Shown: positions 1 through 14,361 of the stretch, in pieces
Layout of the letters: each line of letters opens with the position of its first letter
Position numbering within the stretch: the stretch's first letter is position 1
Assembly: GCA_964030785.1 (NCBI GenBank)
Contig: OZ034969.1
Location: 68,769,162-68,833,161, forward strand
DNA from: Siderastrea siderea
Lineage: Eukaryota; Cnidaria; Anthozoa; Scleractinia; Rhizangiidae
Direction: 5' to 3'
DNA length: 64,000 nt
The notes under the pieces: model-generated
Databases searched by the model: none
Seen by the model: only the letters and a program-made list of their open reading frames with translations
Told to the model about the DNA's origin: nothing
Program-made: the position numbers and the translations under genes

Positions 1-2560
1 GAAGAGTTAATAAGAAGTAAAGGTCTGTCTCGTCAAGGAGACAAGGCTTGCTAGTTATATCTGCTATTTTATAAAGTGGAACACATTTTGCAAGTTTTGA
101 CTATTAGTTTGTTTCTTGTTTAAGTGGCGATATAACATGCAATAAAGGTCCTTCTAGTCACTTGTAAGTGATTTGTTTACACGGCGAGGAAGAGACCGTC
201 ATTTCTTACCTAACTGTAACGTCATCTGATATTGCCAATTATCTAGACAGTAGCTAGTTTGGGTAATGCACCCTATTCTATAATGAGGTAGATACAGACT
301 TTATTACCAGAAATGTTGAACTATTTTTTTAAGATCCATTTCCTCCGTTAAAACTTCAATCTTTGGTCATTTGGTCCTTTATTTTGACCACATGCAGTGC
401 AGTGACTACGGTCTTTGCTGTTCACCAACTCTGTTGCGAAATAAATACAACCAAATCTCTCTAGGTTCTCGTCAGATTAGATGATGAGTTGAATAGATAC
501 TGAATTTCTGGCCAAGATCCTGTCCATTCATCTGAAGCCATTAGTGGAATCCAAGTCCACTGGGGTGATGTTTCGTTATAAACAGTTTTTACCACGAAAA
601 AATTTGCAATTTGCCGTTTATAATAGGAGACGGAGAAAAGATTATTTCCGAATTCAACTCTACTTTTTGTCAACGTTTTCTGTTAACACTGTCAGTTACA
701 TTTTAGCCATTCATTAGAGGGGGGCAATTTCGTGGTGAAAATGTTGAAGCCCAGTTTCAAGCTTGAGTGATGGAAGAGACACACACTTTTGGTATTTTTG
801 GCAATAAATTGCCTGGATGATTCTCTACAGACACAATTTGTTGGTTGTCTCTTTGGCCTCTTGTTTGTCGCTGGTACTCAAGCAATGGATTGGATCCATC
901 CACCTTTTGCCAATGAACCATTTGCATTGTAAAGGATTAACATTATTTGCTAGTTAAATTCAGTCTTTGATAATCATGGAGTTAAACTTTGGTCTTTCTC
1001 CTGGTGCTTTCCCGTTTTGAGAGCCTAGGAAAATTTCAACGAAAATGTATTATTGAACTGAATGAACTGTTTGGAGACACGATTAGCGAATTCAATTCAA
1101 CTCTTTCCAATTTGCGTCTTATTTTGGCTTGTATTCTATGACATTTTGAGTGATGAGGTAAGATGCAATAAAGTTCTGTGTATAGTCGACATAATTTCTG
1201 AATGAGCTGTTTGGTGACCAAATCTGCTAGTTCAGCTACTAAGTCATATGATGATGCTCTATACACAAAGTTTGCTAGTCAAATTCTGGCTGTTTATTTC
1301 TTATTTTTACTGTCAGGCTATTGCCCTTGGTAAGACGTATTAAAGGTCACTCTAGTCATTTCTAAAAAAAAGACTTGATTGGAAACATAACTGTTGCATG
1401 ATGATGTTGCTAAAATGCTAAATCATTTGTCATTGATGGTCACGAGACACAATTTGCAATTATTTTGACTATCAGTCAGTTGCCAGTTTGGGTGATGAGG
1501 TAATATACCCATAATAACGGACTGACTAATCATTTCTGAGTCGAGTGGATTGGGGACACGTGTACAATTTTCGGGTGCAACTCTGGCCATCTAATCAGCT
1601 GATCTGATTTTCATCGATTATGTCAATCCATAATGAATCAGATGTCTGCTTAGTCATTTTAATCAATAAAACGACAATTTCAACATGTCTTTATTCGTCG
1701 ATGAATGCTTTCAGTGATAAGACAAACAGAATTACACTCTAAACTATTGAGACCATTGATTACATATAGGTCCAATGTGCTTCAAACTCTGGTCATTTTT
1801 CTGTTTAGTTTTTTGTCTATTTGGTTGATACTGTTGGTAACGATGTCAGAAGTTTTATAAAGATTTGCCGAGTCATTCGTGAATAAATTACTTGGAGACA
1901 GAACTTTCCCGTTATACTATTAAGCCATTTTATGATCGATATCTTTTGCAGGGCAAATTCTATCGATTTGTTTGTTATTTTGACTATCAGTTAACAGTTT
2001 CCAGATTAAGTGGCGAAATAAGATGCAATTAAGGTCTGCTTCGCATTTTTGAATGAGCTGTTATTTGCTTATGAGTTAACTGAGATGAAACGAGAGATTC
2101 AATTAATATGGGTCTCTCTAGTCATGATTAATGAACTGATGGGATGATGAAAAGGATAGAGAATCTGTTAGCGAATAATTATGCTTATGGTCCACAATTT
2201 AATCGATAAATGTAAACCGTCTGGCGGTGACTTCTGTTGTTTGACTGTAAGCTGCCAATTTGGGTGCGAAGTGGGATTCAGTTAAAGTATTTTCCAATTA
2301 TTTGTGAATGAACTATGCATCGTAAAAAAGTTAAGCAATTAAACAATTTGTTAAACTATTTTTTTATAACCAGTTGCTTGTTTGAGAGATGGGGTAAAAT
2401 TAAACACAGACCAACAATTTGATAATATAACGTGTAAACTCTTTTTCTTTTGTCAGTTCAAATTTTAGCCGTATGACAATGTATAGTTAGCATGATGAGA
2501 AGTAAGTTATTGTCTAGTCATTTATTTGATGATAAGTAGAATTTTGGCAGGTTACTTGTC
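1..2560. repeat. Degenerate tandem array (copy 1)
   Basis: The stretch has no gene I can support. A recurring phrase marks an old, eroded tandem repeat: the wording at 121-159 (taagtggcgatataacatgc, then aataaaggtc..) returns at 2006-2040 with few changes, and weaker versions stand near 1151-1185, 1335-1365 and 1490-1540, interleaved with phrases like 'gacacgattagcgaattcaa' and 'ttgggtgatgaggtaa'. Spacing is irregular (roughly 150-200 bp). The same vocabulary reappears at 4200-5160 and 10350-11330. No conserved reading frame runs through the units. Confidence 0.5.
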
Positions 2561-2739
2561 TAGGTTGGATAAGTATAAGAGTAACCGCTTTGCTCTGTTG
2601 GAAAATATTCTGAAGTCGTATGACTTAAAGCTTTCAGGGCTTTCACTGCCCACTCCTATTCACTCTTCGGATTCCTCAGATAAAAGATACAAACGATATT
2701 GATAGATGAAATAATTAACCCAATAATTATTAACCTAAG

Positions 2740-2960
2740 GGCAGTACTCTTACAACTGCTCGGAAGCGTTTATCTAACTTCTTGATTGGCACTCAGCGGA
2801 GCTTTGCTGCCGCGGAAATGGTCTCACTGGATGTGCCAGTATATAGATGTGAGAGGGGCGGATATCATGTCGTAGTCATTGCTGAAGTTCTAGGTTATCA
2901 TGCGAACAGATCTTAACCTGGTTAATTTTTCCTTCAGTTGTGTTTGGTTTGGAATTTACT
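2740..2960. repeat. Dispersed repeat R, copy 1
   Basis: This segment, rich in 'gcggagctttgctgccgcgg' and ending in 'ggttatcatgcgaacagatc', resembles segments near 5560-5770 and 12250-12450, the last ending 'ggttatcacgcaaacggatc'. All three follow a copy of the degenerate array. Divergence is high and no frame is conserved, so it is called a non-coding repeat; an extinct coding fragment is possible. From 2961 to 4200 I see nothing further. Confidence 0.35.
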
Positions 2961-4199
2961 TATATCGCTGCAGTATAGAGGAAATTAGGAAATCTGACTA
3001 CTAATGTCGGCAGATCGAGCAGATTTCGTGGTATTTTTGACATCATACTGAATAAGTCGACTGAATTTAACGATTAAAGACGTTACACAACCAGAAATAA
3101 ACTGATATTCGGCAGACCTCATAATGATACAGCTCAGTTTAGATATGACTGATGAGTTGCTAAACTTTTTAACTGCTGTGTTTTGTAATTTTTAGTGTAT
3201 GCTGGGTAATTACACAGTTTTGTCTTAGTAGCCATTTTTCTTCCATGTTTGTTTTGAATGTTATTCTTATACGTTTCCTTCAGCGTGTCCTTCTGGTGTC
3301 AAGCAGCAGTATTGCACGCGTGACTCTCCATTTGGAAGACTGCCTGATTATCAAAACCCTGTTTCCTTTCCTTTGGGCGCATCAGTTAAGCTCATGCTTG
3401 CCAAACTTAATTGGAAAATGAAATGGGACTCCTGCATCCAAAATATACGATTCTTTTCCATGCTTCTTTTGAAGACTGCCTTGTTTGGAATCGATTTAAC
3501 TTATTTTCACGATCATAACAGCAAATAAAAGGTAAATTTTCATCAAAAGAAACAACAGGCAGCAAAACGGTGAAGTTTTATTAATAAAAGGTGAACTTAA
3601 ACACAAAACTTTTATGTACATGAATCAGCTTTGTTTGAACGTAACTCAATGGTTGCATTGAGTATTCTACACCATACCTCGCTGGGGCATTTATTGAATG
3701 TACAACAACTTTGTATTTTGCCTTACTACCTTTCGACACCCAGTTTTATTATCTTCTTGACACTGAATGTCTAGCTTTCAGAATTATTTTGTATACTTTA
3801 GTTTTCACTAAAAACCTCTGCTTCATTTATTTCGCTTAAGAACAATCTTTAACAAGGTTTATTGTGATGTATAGTGGTGCATTCGCACTTCTTGAATTAA
3901 ACTCTTTCATCACTTCAACTACTAAATTTACATCGATTCATCGTGATCTTAAATTAAGTAAATGTTTAAAAGTTCTAGTGATTTTATACATGTTGGTTTT
4001 TCATTAAACAGAATATAGAATTGAAATCAGTATACAATACTATACATAGCCGGAAATCTGCAATACATCTAAGCCTGGCCATTAGCAGAAATGCCATTCG
4101 GTAGAAAATAGTTTTGCCTCTTTCTCAGTGTCCATTAAAAAATGGCAAAGAAAACTGGGCGGAAAATATGTCCTTGCTTACTTGATTTTGGCTATTTAC

Positions 4200-5160
4200 T
4201 GTGGCCATGTAGTTGTCAACAGACCATTTGGATACTGAGTAAGATCAATGGATGTAGATATTCAAGTATGTTGTGCCATTTGTCTATTTCTTGTTAATAT
4301 TATGGTTACTTGCTCGTACCATTTTCCATCTTGGTGATCTGGATGAGCTACAGAGACATAAATGAGAAATGTATGCGTTAACACATTTTAATCATGTAAC
4401 CAAGTTGGAGGTTTGGGCATCTGACAACCATAGTTTAGACAACATGATGATTGCTATAACGATAACATTTTGCAGTTGAGATGTCCGTCTATTTGTCTGA
4501 AGAAAGTTAAATTTTGTTCCTTAATTCAAAAGTGACATTATGGATAAAATGTTTGGCAATACGACTAGCATTTGGTGAAATGATAAAAACTTGTCGATAG
4601 TTTTAATGTTTATTTTCAGACACACTTATAAACTGAAAATGGACTGAAGTATTTGCTTCTTTCTTGGTCGTAGTCGGTCGGTGAAATTGCCAGTTCACAA
4701 TTTAGGCATTTGCTAACAAAAGGCTTGGGTGAAGAACTACAGACACGACTAACATTTGTTAGATAAAACTTTCGACGCAATGACCGTTTTAGGTAACGTT
4801 TCCGCCATTAGTATCGTTCTGGATGATAAGCTATAAAAATGCTGAGTTTGCAGTTGAATTGAGTTTAATTGTTTGACTATTTGTCAGTAGTCACGCAGTT
4901 GAACGTTTCTTTGTCAAATGTTGGTTAGTTTGTTTGCAGTCAAAATTGACCATTTCTGAGCTATTAAAATAGCTTGATGATAAGAAAGAAACACTGAATT
5001 ATCATAAGGTCACTAGTCTGTTGTGAGCTGAAAGTTTGGTCATTTGTCAATTGGTCATAAAACTGTGCTCTTGTAATTCCGCTCAAGTCTTTGCAGTAGT
5101 GCTGTTTATTGAAATTGGCTTCTTTCATGAAACTTCCTCTATAAAAATCTACAGACACTT
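4200..5160. repeat. Degenerate tandem array (copy 2)
   Basis: The same word set as in the first 2.5 kb (gacacgactagcatttggt, 'ccatttctgagc', 'gtcatttgtc') recurs at about 100-180 bp intervals. There is no sustained open frame. It is read as a second eroded block of the same array family. Confidence 0.4.
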
Positions 5161-8100
5161 CAAAACAGAACTCAATTGCATTGCTTAGACGAGTTTATGC
5201 CAATACATTAATAAATTTAGGCCGAGAGAGATTGTATCTCCGAAAAGCATGGCACAGTCTCGGTAATCAGGTTGCATTTTTTGAGGATTTGGCGATGAGG
5301 AATCGATTTTTGCCGCAAACCATATCACATAGCCCGTACAAAAACAAGAAGATGACAAAAAGTAACATGCTTATTATACCACGCATACGAGCGATATACA
5401 AGGGAAATGAAAATATAAACAAAGACAATATTTACCTAAATCGAATCTTCGCAGAAGCTGAAGCAAATATCTGATGAACTCGTGTAAAATACCCTAAGAC
5501 TATCTTTAATCTTTGAAATTACAGCTTATGCAAGTTTTATAAATAACACATCGAGGCGCCTTCGATCACCTTAAGTTATAAATCCAAGCATAAATTATTA
5601 TTACTCAGCAAATGTAATATCGCGTTCCTCTTGAAAATGCACTCAAGCGAGCGTCTAGTATCGTGTATGTCACAAAACATTTCGCAATAGCGGAATTACA
5701 CCCGGAAGCTAATTTGTGCGGTACGATTTTAAACCGAAACGGATATCATCTCATAGAATCGTCGGAAATGAACCTTTACTCTGTTAGATTCCCCTTGCTT
5801 TTATTGTTCACTTTCTTCATAAAGGCTGAACTTTGAACAGTTAAAACTGGAAAGCCTGTACGTGACCTGAGCACAGAAATAAGGGTCCATCTGATATATC
5901 GAGCTGATGACAAATAAACGAATCATTTTTTTTTAATGTGGTTTATCAATGCAGTGATTCTTAACTCGCTCGACTAAAAAGAAAAAAAATATCACGCCAT
6001 GGTGGTATGGCGGTATTGTTGGCTAAGGCATAGTTATGTAACTTGTTTACTTTTGATTTTTTGGATAATCTTTGCAATGCCTCTACGGGTTTCGTTTCAA
6101 AGTTCTCTTGCATATGATTCTTTTTAAGTAGAAACAGATGATTCCTTCTCGAAGCTAACTTTGAAATAAACACAATAAGAAAACAGAACTAGTAAACCTG
6201 CAGTTTAAGAGGCTCTTCATGTCACATGTTCAGTGAATTATACAATTTAGATTAACAGGAAGCAAACTGGATATTGTCCTAAGAAATCAAACAGTCGACA
6301 ACAGAATTTCAACTAGTTACACGTGGCATCTTCGCTGGCTTTTGATCGTTTTCCTGTCACTGTAGTCTTCTCAGTGATACATGACCCTGTACAAAACCGC
6401 TCAAGGGAGATTAATGCATTTGGAAGGTGGGGTTAACCACAGCACACTTGCTCTATAGTCAGTCCGTGCGTCAGTAAAGACAGTTAATTGCTGATATTGG
6501 CAGGTGTATCTGTCACTTCACTGATGAAGTGTCTGTAAATCTTGTAAATCGCAAGCAGTTTCAAACATGAGAAATGCATTCAGTTCTGCTGTAAAAGTAA
6601 TAAAGAAATTAATGTATAGGCCAATTCCATCTTAAAAAGACAGCGAAAATATCAACACTGTATCGATAAACGCAGAAGCGCCACTATACAAAAACTGCTA
6701 GTAGTATATAATCGACTTGACAGGAAATGCGAGCGCTGACAATAGTGAATTTTGTCTTACACTATGCGTTTGTAAATGTACCGTCAAGTTGAATTTTTTG
6801 TAACTTTTGAGGGTGTGAAGCCGTTGGTCTTCATTTCTGTGCTGCAAATTTTACCGAATCAAATTGCTGTTTTGGTTAGGACTAGTTTTTTCACTTTAAT
6901 AACTTTTGAGTCAGTGAATGCATTAGGTTCCTAGATCACCGTAAAAAGATTTCCAGAAGGGCTGCTTGTTTGTGCGGGGAACATTTGAGAAATCTAAATG
7001 GCTGTTTAAGAAATTTGAAATTGGTTACTTTTTGAACAATTGTGGGAGTGAGCCACTTTTCGGGAGTTACATCTTGAAGCGACACGCTATATTTCAATTC
7101 AATAGTAAACAATTAAGTGATGACGCAAGTAGCCTCACCCACCCACGGACGTCACGCGAGTGTGACAAGGCAGTTTGGTTAAAGAATAACAAGAATATTT
7201 AGGCTTAGAAACACAAGCGCAACATCCAAAAATTAAACCCGATTTGTTCTGTTCACGTTTGCACTACTACCTTACAATTAATCTTTAATAAAGAAGGTCG
7301 TTACGGCCATATTTATGTGGATAAAATCTAGGAGAAGTCCGGTTTTTAGTGGCTGGGTTTATAGCTAAACAGGGTATAATGTAAATTTTCAATTCAGTTC
7401 TATAAGTGTAATCATGTAAATTATTTTCCTTGAACAATTTTATTTTGGATGCTTTTAAACTATCCCTCAAAATTTATAGCAGTGGAATTGATTTTTAACA
7501 ATGGAACCTAAAACCTAAGTCAACTTTTAAGCCAAGGTAAGCTCTGTTGCTCTTTCGAACCACCGAAGTTTGTCCAAATTTGTAGTCGTAAGTTATTCAT
7601 ATCGGATGGCCGAAAACTTATAGTGTAGTCTTTGGCCATGACTTAAGAAAATTCAGAAAATATGCATGTTGACATTCTTATAAGGAAAATAATTTAAACC
7701 AAATAAACGCAAATGTATATTTATTGATTTTTTATTCACATTAACTTTCGCTTTCACTAAGCACAGTAATTTAAACAGAGATTATCCAACACAACAACAT
7801 TTTAGATAAGTAAATATAATACCTTTTGAAAGTGCTAATCCGGCGTTTTATGGGGCCTTTTAAGCATCGTTTGGGCCTACTATTGCAAACAAAGACATTT
7901 CATCGCTTAAATTCAACTAGCAAGAATTCGGTTTTAAGAAGGAATAATAACAGGCTATTAGACCAGCCTTCACAGAATCGGTCGGCCATATTAGTTGTAA
8001 ATTCTTGAAAGCCTGTTTGTTTGATTATTTTCTCATAGGTCTTAAGGTATTTTAATCAGCAAACTTTATCACATCCTGTGTCTATTCTTGGTGTTAAAAG

Positions 8101-10349
8101 TTTGTGCGTGAACAAAAATTTTCAACAAAAAAGGCTGTTGCGTACGTTCAAAAATATGCAGTCAAAGACAAACACTTAAACCTTGACTCAAAAATATTGT
8201 GACATAATATTTAAAAAAAACTGTATCAAGTACAAAATAACACAGAGAACAGAGCAGAAATACATGTACATATAACTAACAGTGTCCAGTCTTGTAAATT
8301 TGTCAGGATTTCAATATTTCGAGGAACTAAACTAACTCAGTCAGACATTTAAGATAGGTGCATTAATGTCTATTTTGCGGCACGCGAGCATTTATTAGGC
8401 CGGAAATAGCTTACGCTGTGTTTAATTTTGTCTACTATAAAACTTCTAGAAACAAGGAAAACACCATAATCACGGCAGAATTGCGAGACATATTAAACGA
8501 TCTTGATTCTATAATTTCATTGTTCGTGGTAGTAAACAAGCTCAGAAAGGACACTGAATGTTACAACTTTGTGACAGCAATGAGATGTTTAGAGACATAG
8601 CTATTCTCTTTTTAGATAATATGCAGTAGGCCACAATATTTCGCTGTTCCAAACGTACGAAAAATTGAAAGAAAATTAAGGAAACTGTGGCTGTTTCAGA
8701 GCGAAGCAGCAAAGGACTGGTTAGTTCTTAAGGGAAGCAAAGGTAAACTACAATTTGACACTAGTATAGCCCAACAAGTGATGCTTGTACAGCGGACCTA
8801 TGTTTGCACCAAACCAGAAAAAAAACACATTGTTTTCATTTACAGTGAATCCAAAAAAAAAAAAAGAATAAGAAAAAATAAACAAATCTTGATACATGTT
8901 TACCTCGGCTCAGCCATGGCTTCCTTCGACATCAGAGTGCGAAATCTACTTGCTATTATTCAGTTAACATTAAAAATTGTTGATTCAAGAGAAATGGGCT
9001 ATCCGGATTACAGAAAATAAATGATATAATTATCCCAACGAACGCAGTTTAACGCCGTAAGCAACATGCCCAGAACAAAATATCTTTTGTGATGACATCA
9101 TCCTCCTACACTCTGCGTACCGCTCACGTGAAAAAGGAATCCCACGGCACGAGAGATTTTGTAAATAACAAATGTGCTGGTACTTCAAAACTTGCGCAAA
9201 TTTAATTGTGATTAATTGACTTAATATTGATGCACAATTTGGCTTTATTTGGTTATGTGAATCATAGTTATTTCAAGCGTTCGATCCTACAGTACAGCGA
9301 AGTTATTGGGGCATTTTATTTTTGTAACGCAGCACCCTTTCAACACACCCTTTTCAAAACTACTGTGGTCAAAACTGCAAATAAACTTAAATACTTTAAT
9401 CAACTCCATTACATGTCGTCAATTTTTAGTTTCTTTTGTTCATTTTGTTCACCTTGTGCCACTGTTGACCGAAGATGTCTATCTTTGTAGGTGTTGTATT
9501 GTCATTTTAATGCTGAAATCTTCACGTCGAACAGATAAAGTGAATAAAATGTTGTTAAGACTGTAGTCTTCTTTAACTAAATTTGGAGTCACGTGCACGA
9601 TTTAAAATTATACACTATGCTTCAATTTGCCAGTTGAAATGAAGGAAATTTACTGTCAAGGTTTTTAACGAAGAGTAGAAATGTTCGAGGTGCACGAAAC
9701 GATTTGACATGCATAGTGCTTCTTCAAGGGTCTGAAACAATGTTATGCCTGCCCTCTCATTCGCTACACTTGTTTAATGAAACCTTTGTTGGGTAAAAAA
9801 GAATAAAAACGGTTCATTTTGATTACCCTTGAACATAAAACCTAAAATATCGATCAAGCGATGACTTTTCTTGTAACCACGTGCATAAAACCGACCCTGA
9901 CATAAATGTTAGATAAGGACAATGGTATCCAACTTTACGGTTGGCACCAATCACGCCACACTCTTTTAACCGAGAACGTACCTTAATTGTTTTTAATAGA
10001 ACCTTTTTGTTTGTGTTGAGGATTTAAAATTTTTTAACAAATTATCCCTGCTATACTTAGATGCACAATGGCTTCGTTCAGAAATACGCCTGCAGACCAT
10101 TAATTGATCCAGAGGGTAAAATTGTTTTGATTCTTGACGTGAACAAGAAGACACTGACATTTGTTTGTCAAAACAAATTCTTTATCATCCGTGTAACTCT
10201 TAAAGTAATCAGAAAAACAGTCAAAATACATGTATTTATATCAATAAAAATTTCACTCTCTGCGATTCCGGAATATGCTACAGGTTTTAAATGTACCTTT
10301 TAACACAAGAGTCGTTTTGGTTATAGCAGTCCACATTAAAGCAAGAAGT
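5161..10349. other. Gene-free stretch with a second R copy
   Basis: No exon, RNA gene or intact transposon was found. Repeat R copy 2 lies near 5560-5770 (shared 'gcggaattacac' and 'ggaagctaat' wording with 12310-12350). A phrase at about 6425-6450 (ggttaaccacagcac) recurs at 13373, so part of 5.6-6.5 kb and 12.2-13.5 kb are probably diverged copies of one longer sequence. The short open frames here start at non-ATG codons or lack any recognisable domain. Confidence 0.4.
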
Positions 10350-11330
10350 TCAAATCCTGTATTCCTTGAGTTTGAACTGGTACGATTGTCTCAGTGTAGT
10401 CAGTAGTTTTTTGAAACAGAATAAGCACTTCAGTGTAATTGGCGTGTTTCTCAACACAGTCAACCGAGGTTTTAAGGTCATAATAATAATAATAATAATA
10501 GCATTCAGTATTGTACGTAATTTGGCTGTTACCCTAAAACATTTTGGACTTTTATCGGTAATTGATAGTATTCATGGCAAGTGAGACACACGATTTGCTA
10601 CTTCACGAAAATTTTGGGCTCTTTAGATACAGCATTTAGTTGTCTGTCAAATTGAAGAATAAGTGACAGAAAGACAGTGTTAAATTTGTCCTAACTCCAG
10701 ATAAAATCATTCGGCTAAGTCTGATGTGTCAGTTCATTTAATGCTGTAGTAAAGACAATTCGTTTGTTGTTGACTGAAATGATTGTGACTGAATTAGCAG
10801 TTGTAGCTTGAATCGCGAGACAGACACAACGGTGTTTGTGTAGGGTCCCGTTGATCCGTTGTCATTAACTACGGGCCATGTTACTTTTGTATTAAAGCAG
10901 AGAAAAGATACGTTATCTTAAACAATTTTTGGATGTGACCATTTTATCCGAGCTCTCTTGTGTTTGGAAAGTGAATTGAACACTATGACACAATTTTTTA
11001 TAAAGTGAATTATTAGGCAGCCATGTTGTTGACCACTGGTTCCCCTCCAGTGGATGGTAAAACCCTGAAGATGCAATTTTCATTCTCAATCCATTTGTAC
11101 CGTTTTCAGCCAGGTCATCTGTCAGCTGGATTGTGAGACAAAGGCAGGATTATTTTGCAGGTTGAAATAAGGGGCACGTTGCTAGCTGCCTCGGCCAGTT
11201 TCCACAATCATTTTAAATTTTGGCAGTTAAAAAGTGTCGTCAGTTAAAATTTGGACGAAGAAGTGACAATTCGGGTTCACCATTGTCAGCAATTTGGGTC
11301 AGGTGATTCAAGTTGAGATACAACTTTATG
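10350..11330. repeat. Degenerate tandem array (copy 3)
   Basis: This is a third block with the vocabulary of the 1-2560 array ('tcagtgtagtcagtag', 'gagacacacgatttgctac', 'caatttgggtcaggtgattc'). A short (taa)n tract lies at about 10482-10500. No coding potential was recognised. Confidence 0.35.
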
Positions 11331-12560
11331 AAGGGCCCTCTAAGTTCGCAACTGATTTCACTCACTTAATTAAACTAGTTTAGGTTACAACTAACCAGCA
11401 CAGCTGGATATATAGTGTCACACAGAATGTGGGCCTTCCATGAACTGTGCAGAATTACTAAGTATTTCGCTTAATTACATGCCTCTACAAAAATAGTAAT
11501 TACAAATAAATCTCACCAGACATCTCTATGTCAAAATCCTCCACCCATTTCATTCTAGCCCAATACGTCTGTAAAGCTGCACAGCATAATATTGATAGTG
11601 TTGCATCATCTGCGCTCGCCCTTAATTGAGATAAATGTACATTTAACAACAGAAATAGTCCTCATCGTCATCTGCCGAGCGTCAGTGCAGACCCTGTGCA
11701 GTGGCTCCCCCAGCCCGTCACACACTTTCCTGGGTAGCTCGTCGGTGACCCTTGGGTCTATCCGACCAAACCCTTCCAACAATTATAGCGACGAATATGA
11801 TATATTACTTGTCACACAAAGTTGAAGAGGAAAATGAAAGAAAGAAATATTCGTGATATTTTGTAGGAATTATGAAAATGTCGTTCATGATCGTAACTAA
11901 TGTAACAACCGATGTCATTTCCGTCAGGTCATCCTTTCTAAACAGTCTTGAATAAAACTCATGTTGGCTGAACTGTAGTTGTCTTATGATAATAATTTTG
12001 CTCATCATTGCAACAAAGTCAAATATCGGGTGATGTAACTGTGGGTGTACCTTTTTATTTTATGAATAAAGAGGCTGGCCATTTAAAAGCCTTCAAACAG
12101 TATTTTCTTGAAGCGATGACCGTTCGCCACTATTCCATTCCTGAAGTCGAAAATTGGGAGCATTTAAGAGATTTGTGATTTGGTTTACCCCCTTTGATGA
12201 AGTTTAGGCCCGTTTACCAACTTGAAGATAGCAATCAAAGCTTGAAATAACACTCAATGGGTGCGTTACTTACAAAACTCTTGAAGTTGCACTGAGGCGT
12301 GCAATGAAAGTTTCGCAACAGCGGAATTACACTACGGAAGCTGATATGCGAGTAGCAATTTCAAAGGAGCGGAAACCTCTGACAGACATCAGTGAGGTTA
12401 ATGGTTATCACGCAAACGGATCTCAAGCTCGATTTAAATTTCCTTACCTTTGTCCACACACTTGAAGGAATCGCAGTTTATAAGCAACATTGGGAAGAGT
12501 ACGTGATCAGGGTAGTTATGTGTCCACGGATCGATTGGATGTGACATGAAAGAAGGCATT

Positions 12561-12609
<49 letters not shown>

Positions 12610-14340
12610 AGAAAACCTTCGTTGGCTTAGTGATATTTCAATGACTTTTAGTAAGTTTTATAGAGCGACTAAAAACTCATATCAGCCCACACGCGATACA
12701 GTTTTAGACACGACTGTAGTTGTTCCCGTTTTTATTTATGGCCCTATTACTCAGTCGACATATTTAATTTTATTCCTTCGATGTTGCAGTCTTTCTGGTT
12801 ACATCGCAACAACCACCCTCCCTTTAATTGAGAACAAGTTGTCTAAGCTAACGTCCGACTTTTGGTGGACCCTTCGTGGTTAACAGTCATAATAAAAACA
12901 AATGTTCCTCCTTCGTTCTTAGAATAAGCAATGAATGGCTTTCTCTGAATCAGGGAATGGGAATTGAAAAGATGGCCGCGGATCAGCGGAAGCCCGGTAT
13001 TCACTGAAACTGGAACAACTTGGTCATCTTGCTTCAATAGTTTTCGACAATTGCTAAATCATTTTCCTGTCACTGAAAGGAATGTCTAGCTCTTCAGCAT
13101 ATTCAGTGAATCGAAGGGATTTTATTTATAACAGGGCAAACAAATGTTAATTTGAACAAATTCAAAGACAAATTAAGGAGAAAGATCCTTCGCCCTCCCC
13201 TTCTGTCTTGACTCTCAATAGCTTGCTTTGTTAGCTTTGTTTCACACTGAAACGCGTTTCAAAAACCAACTGCAATTTACCAGCTGAATCGAGTAAATAA
13301 TTTTGTGTTGATAAAGCACGTAACTTTTAACAAGCAAGTACACCAAGGGAGGATTTGGTACATGTGACAGGTGTGGTTAACCACAGCACGCTTTCTTGAC
13401 GACAGTGTTTGGAATAAAATTGATTCACTACGAATGTCTAGCATGCGAAGACTAAATTTTAATATTTTGAAAGATTCCACCACTAAATGAGATAATAGTG
13501 ATGTATTCCGTCGGGTTTACAGAAATTTTGACTTTCTTACATTAGTCGACACTGAGTCCTTTGGGAGAATAAGTTTTTCATTCGACTGTGATTGACTGTT
13601 TTAGATGGTTTTTACAACCATGACAACTTCGAACAAAAAGTGCAATATAAAAGCATAAACAACCGCGTAAATCTCTTATCCACGCACCGAAAGGTCGTTC
13701 AATGTCTCGTTAACAGCTCAATTAATTTACAGCTTTGTTTTTTCCCAAACATGTCTGCCAACGCATTGTACACATCACCGATCAAGGGTGCATCGATCAG
13801 AAAAGACCTCACTGCTCAAATTTTCGAGTGAACTACTTTGTTGTCACAAAAGGACAGAAAGGAGTACGCGTCACTGCGTTGGTGGTTATATCGTCACACA
13901 AGGAACACTTTATATTAGATACAAGCTGAACGTGCGATATGGAATGACTTAAAAAATATTAACTTAAGATTGATACGCGATTTATTTACTTTCCTAATGT
14001 AGTATGCATTAAAATGTTTTAAAAATGGCATGTTTTGGTTAGCTGAATGCCAATGTCTGTCAATAATCACCCCCAAATAGGGTTTAACGCAAGTATGTAA
14101 ATGTTTACAAGGCTTTGCCGTTACTAAGTGCAGTTCAAACTGCTCGAACTTTGCACTACTTTAATAACTTAAAAATGCCACCATTCAAAAACAAAAATGC
14201 GATTTATAATAAGTAAATATTTCAAACTTTCAGATTATGTTTACAATATAGGCTTAAATCACGAGAAAGATCTCCAAATTAAATGTTTTTCTTCAGGCCT
14301 GATGTTTATTCGGCCATGACTTTTCATTCTTTCAATTCAT
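11331..14340. other. Gene-free stretch upstream of the FoxO-like gene
   Basis: Contains repeat R copy 3 (about 12250-12450), a CT dinucleotide tract, and the partner of the 6.4 kb segment near 13040-13410. I saw no exon. An upstream non-coding exon of the FoxO-like gene could lie here and would not be visible from sequence alone. Confidence 0.4.
12568..12607. repeat. (CT)n microsatellite
   Basis: About 20 uninterrupted CT dinucleotides, preceded by an imperfect 'ttctctttct' lead-in. Likely length-variable. Confidence 0.95.
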
Positions 14341-14342
14341 GG

Positions 14343-14361
14343 CCAATTACAACTGACGTCA
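14343..14361 (+). promoter_or_regulatory. CCAAT box plus CRE upstream of the FoxO-like gene
   Basis: CCAAT is at 14343-14347 and the perfect palindromic cAMP-response element TGACGTCA at 14354-14361, about 160 bp before the chosen ATG. CCAAT (NF-Y) and CRE (CREB/ATF) elements this close together are a common promoter-proximal pair. Their placement just before the gene supports a promoter, but no TATA box or transcription start was identified. Confidence 0.45.

Noticed and set aside
5181..5474. 97-codon basic open frame
   Set aside because: Starts at TTG and has no recognisable domain or gene context.
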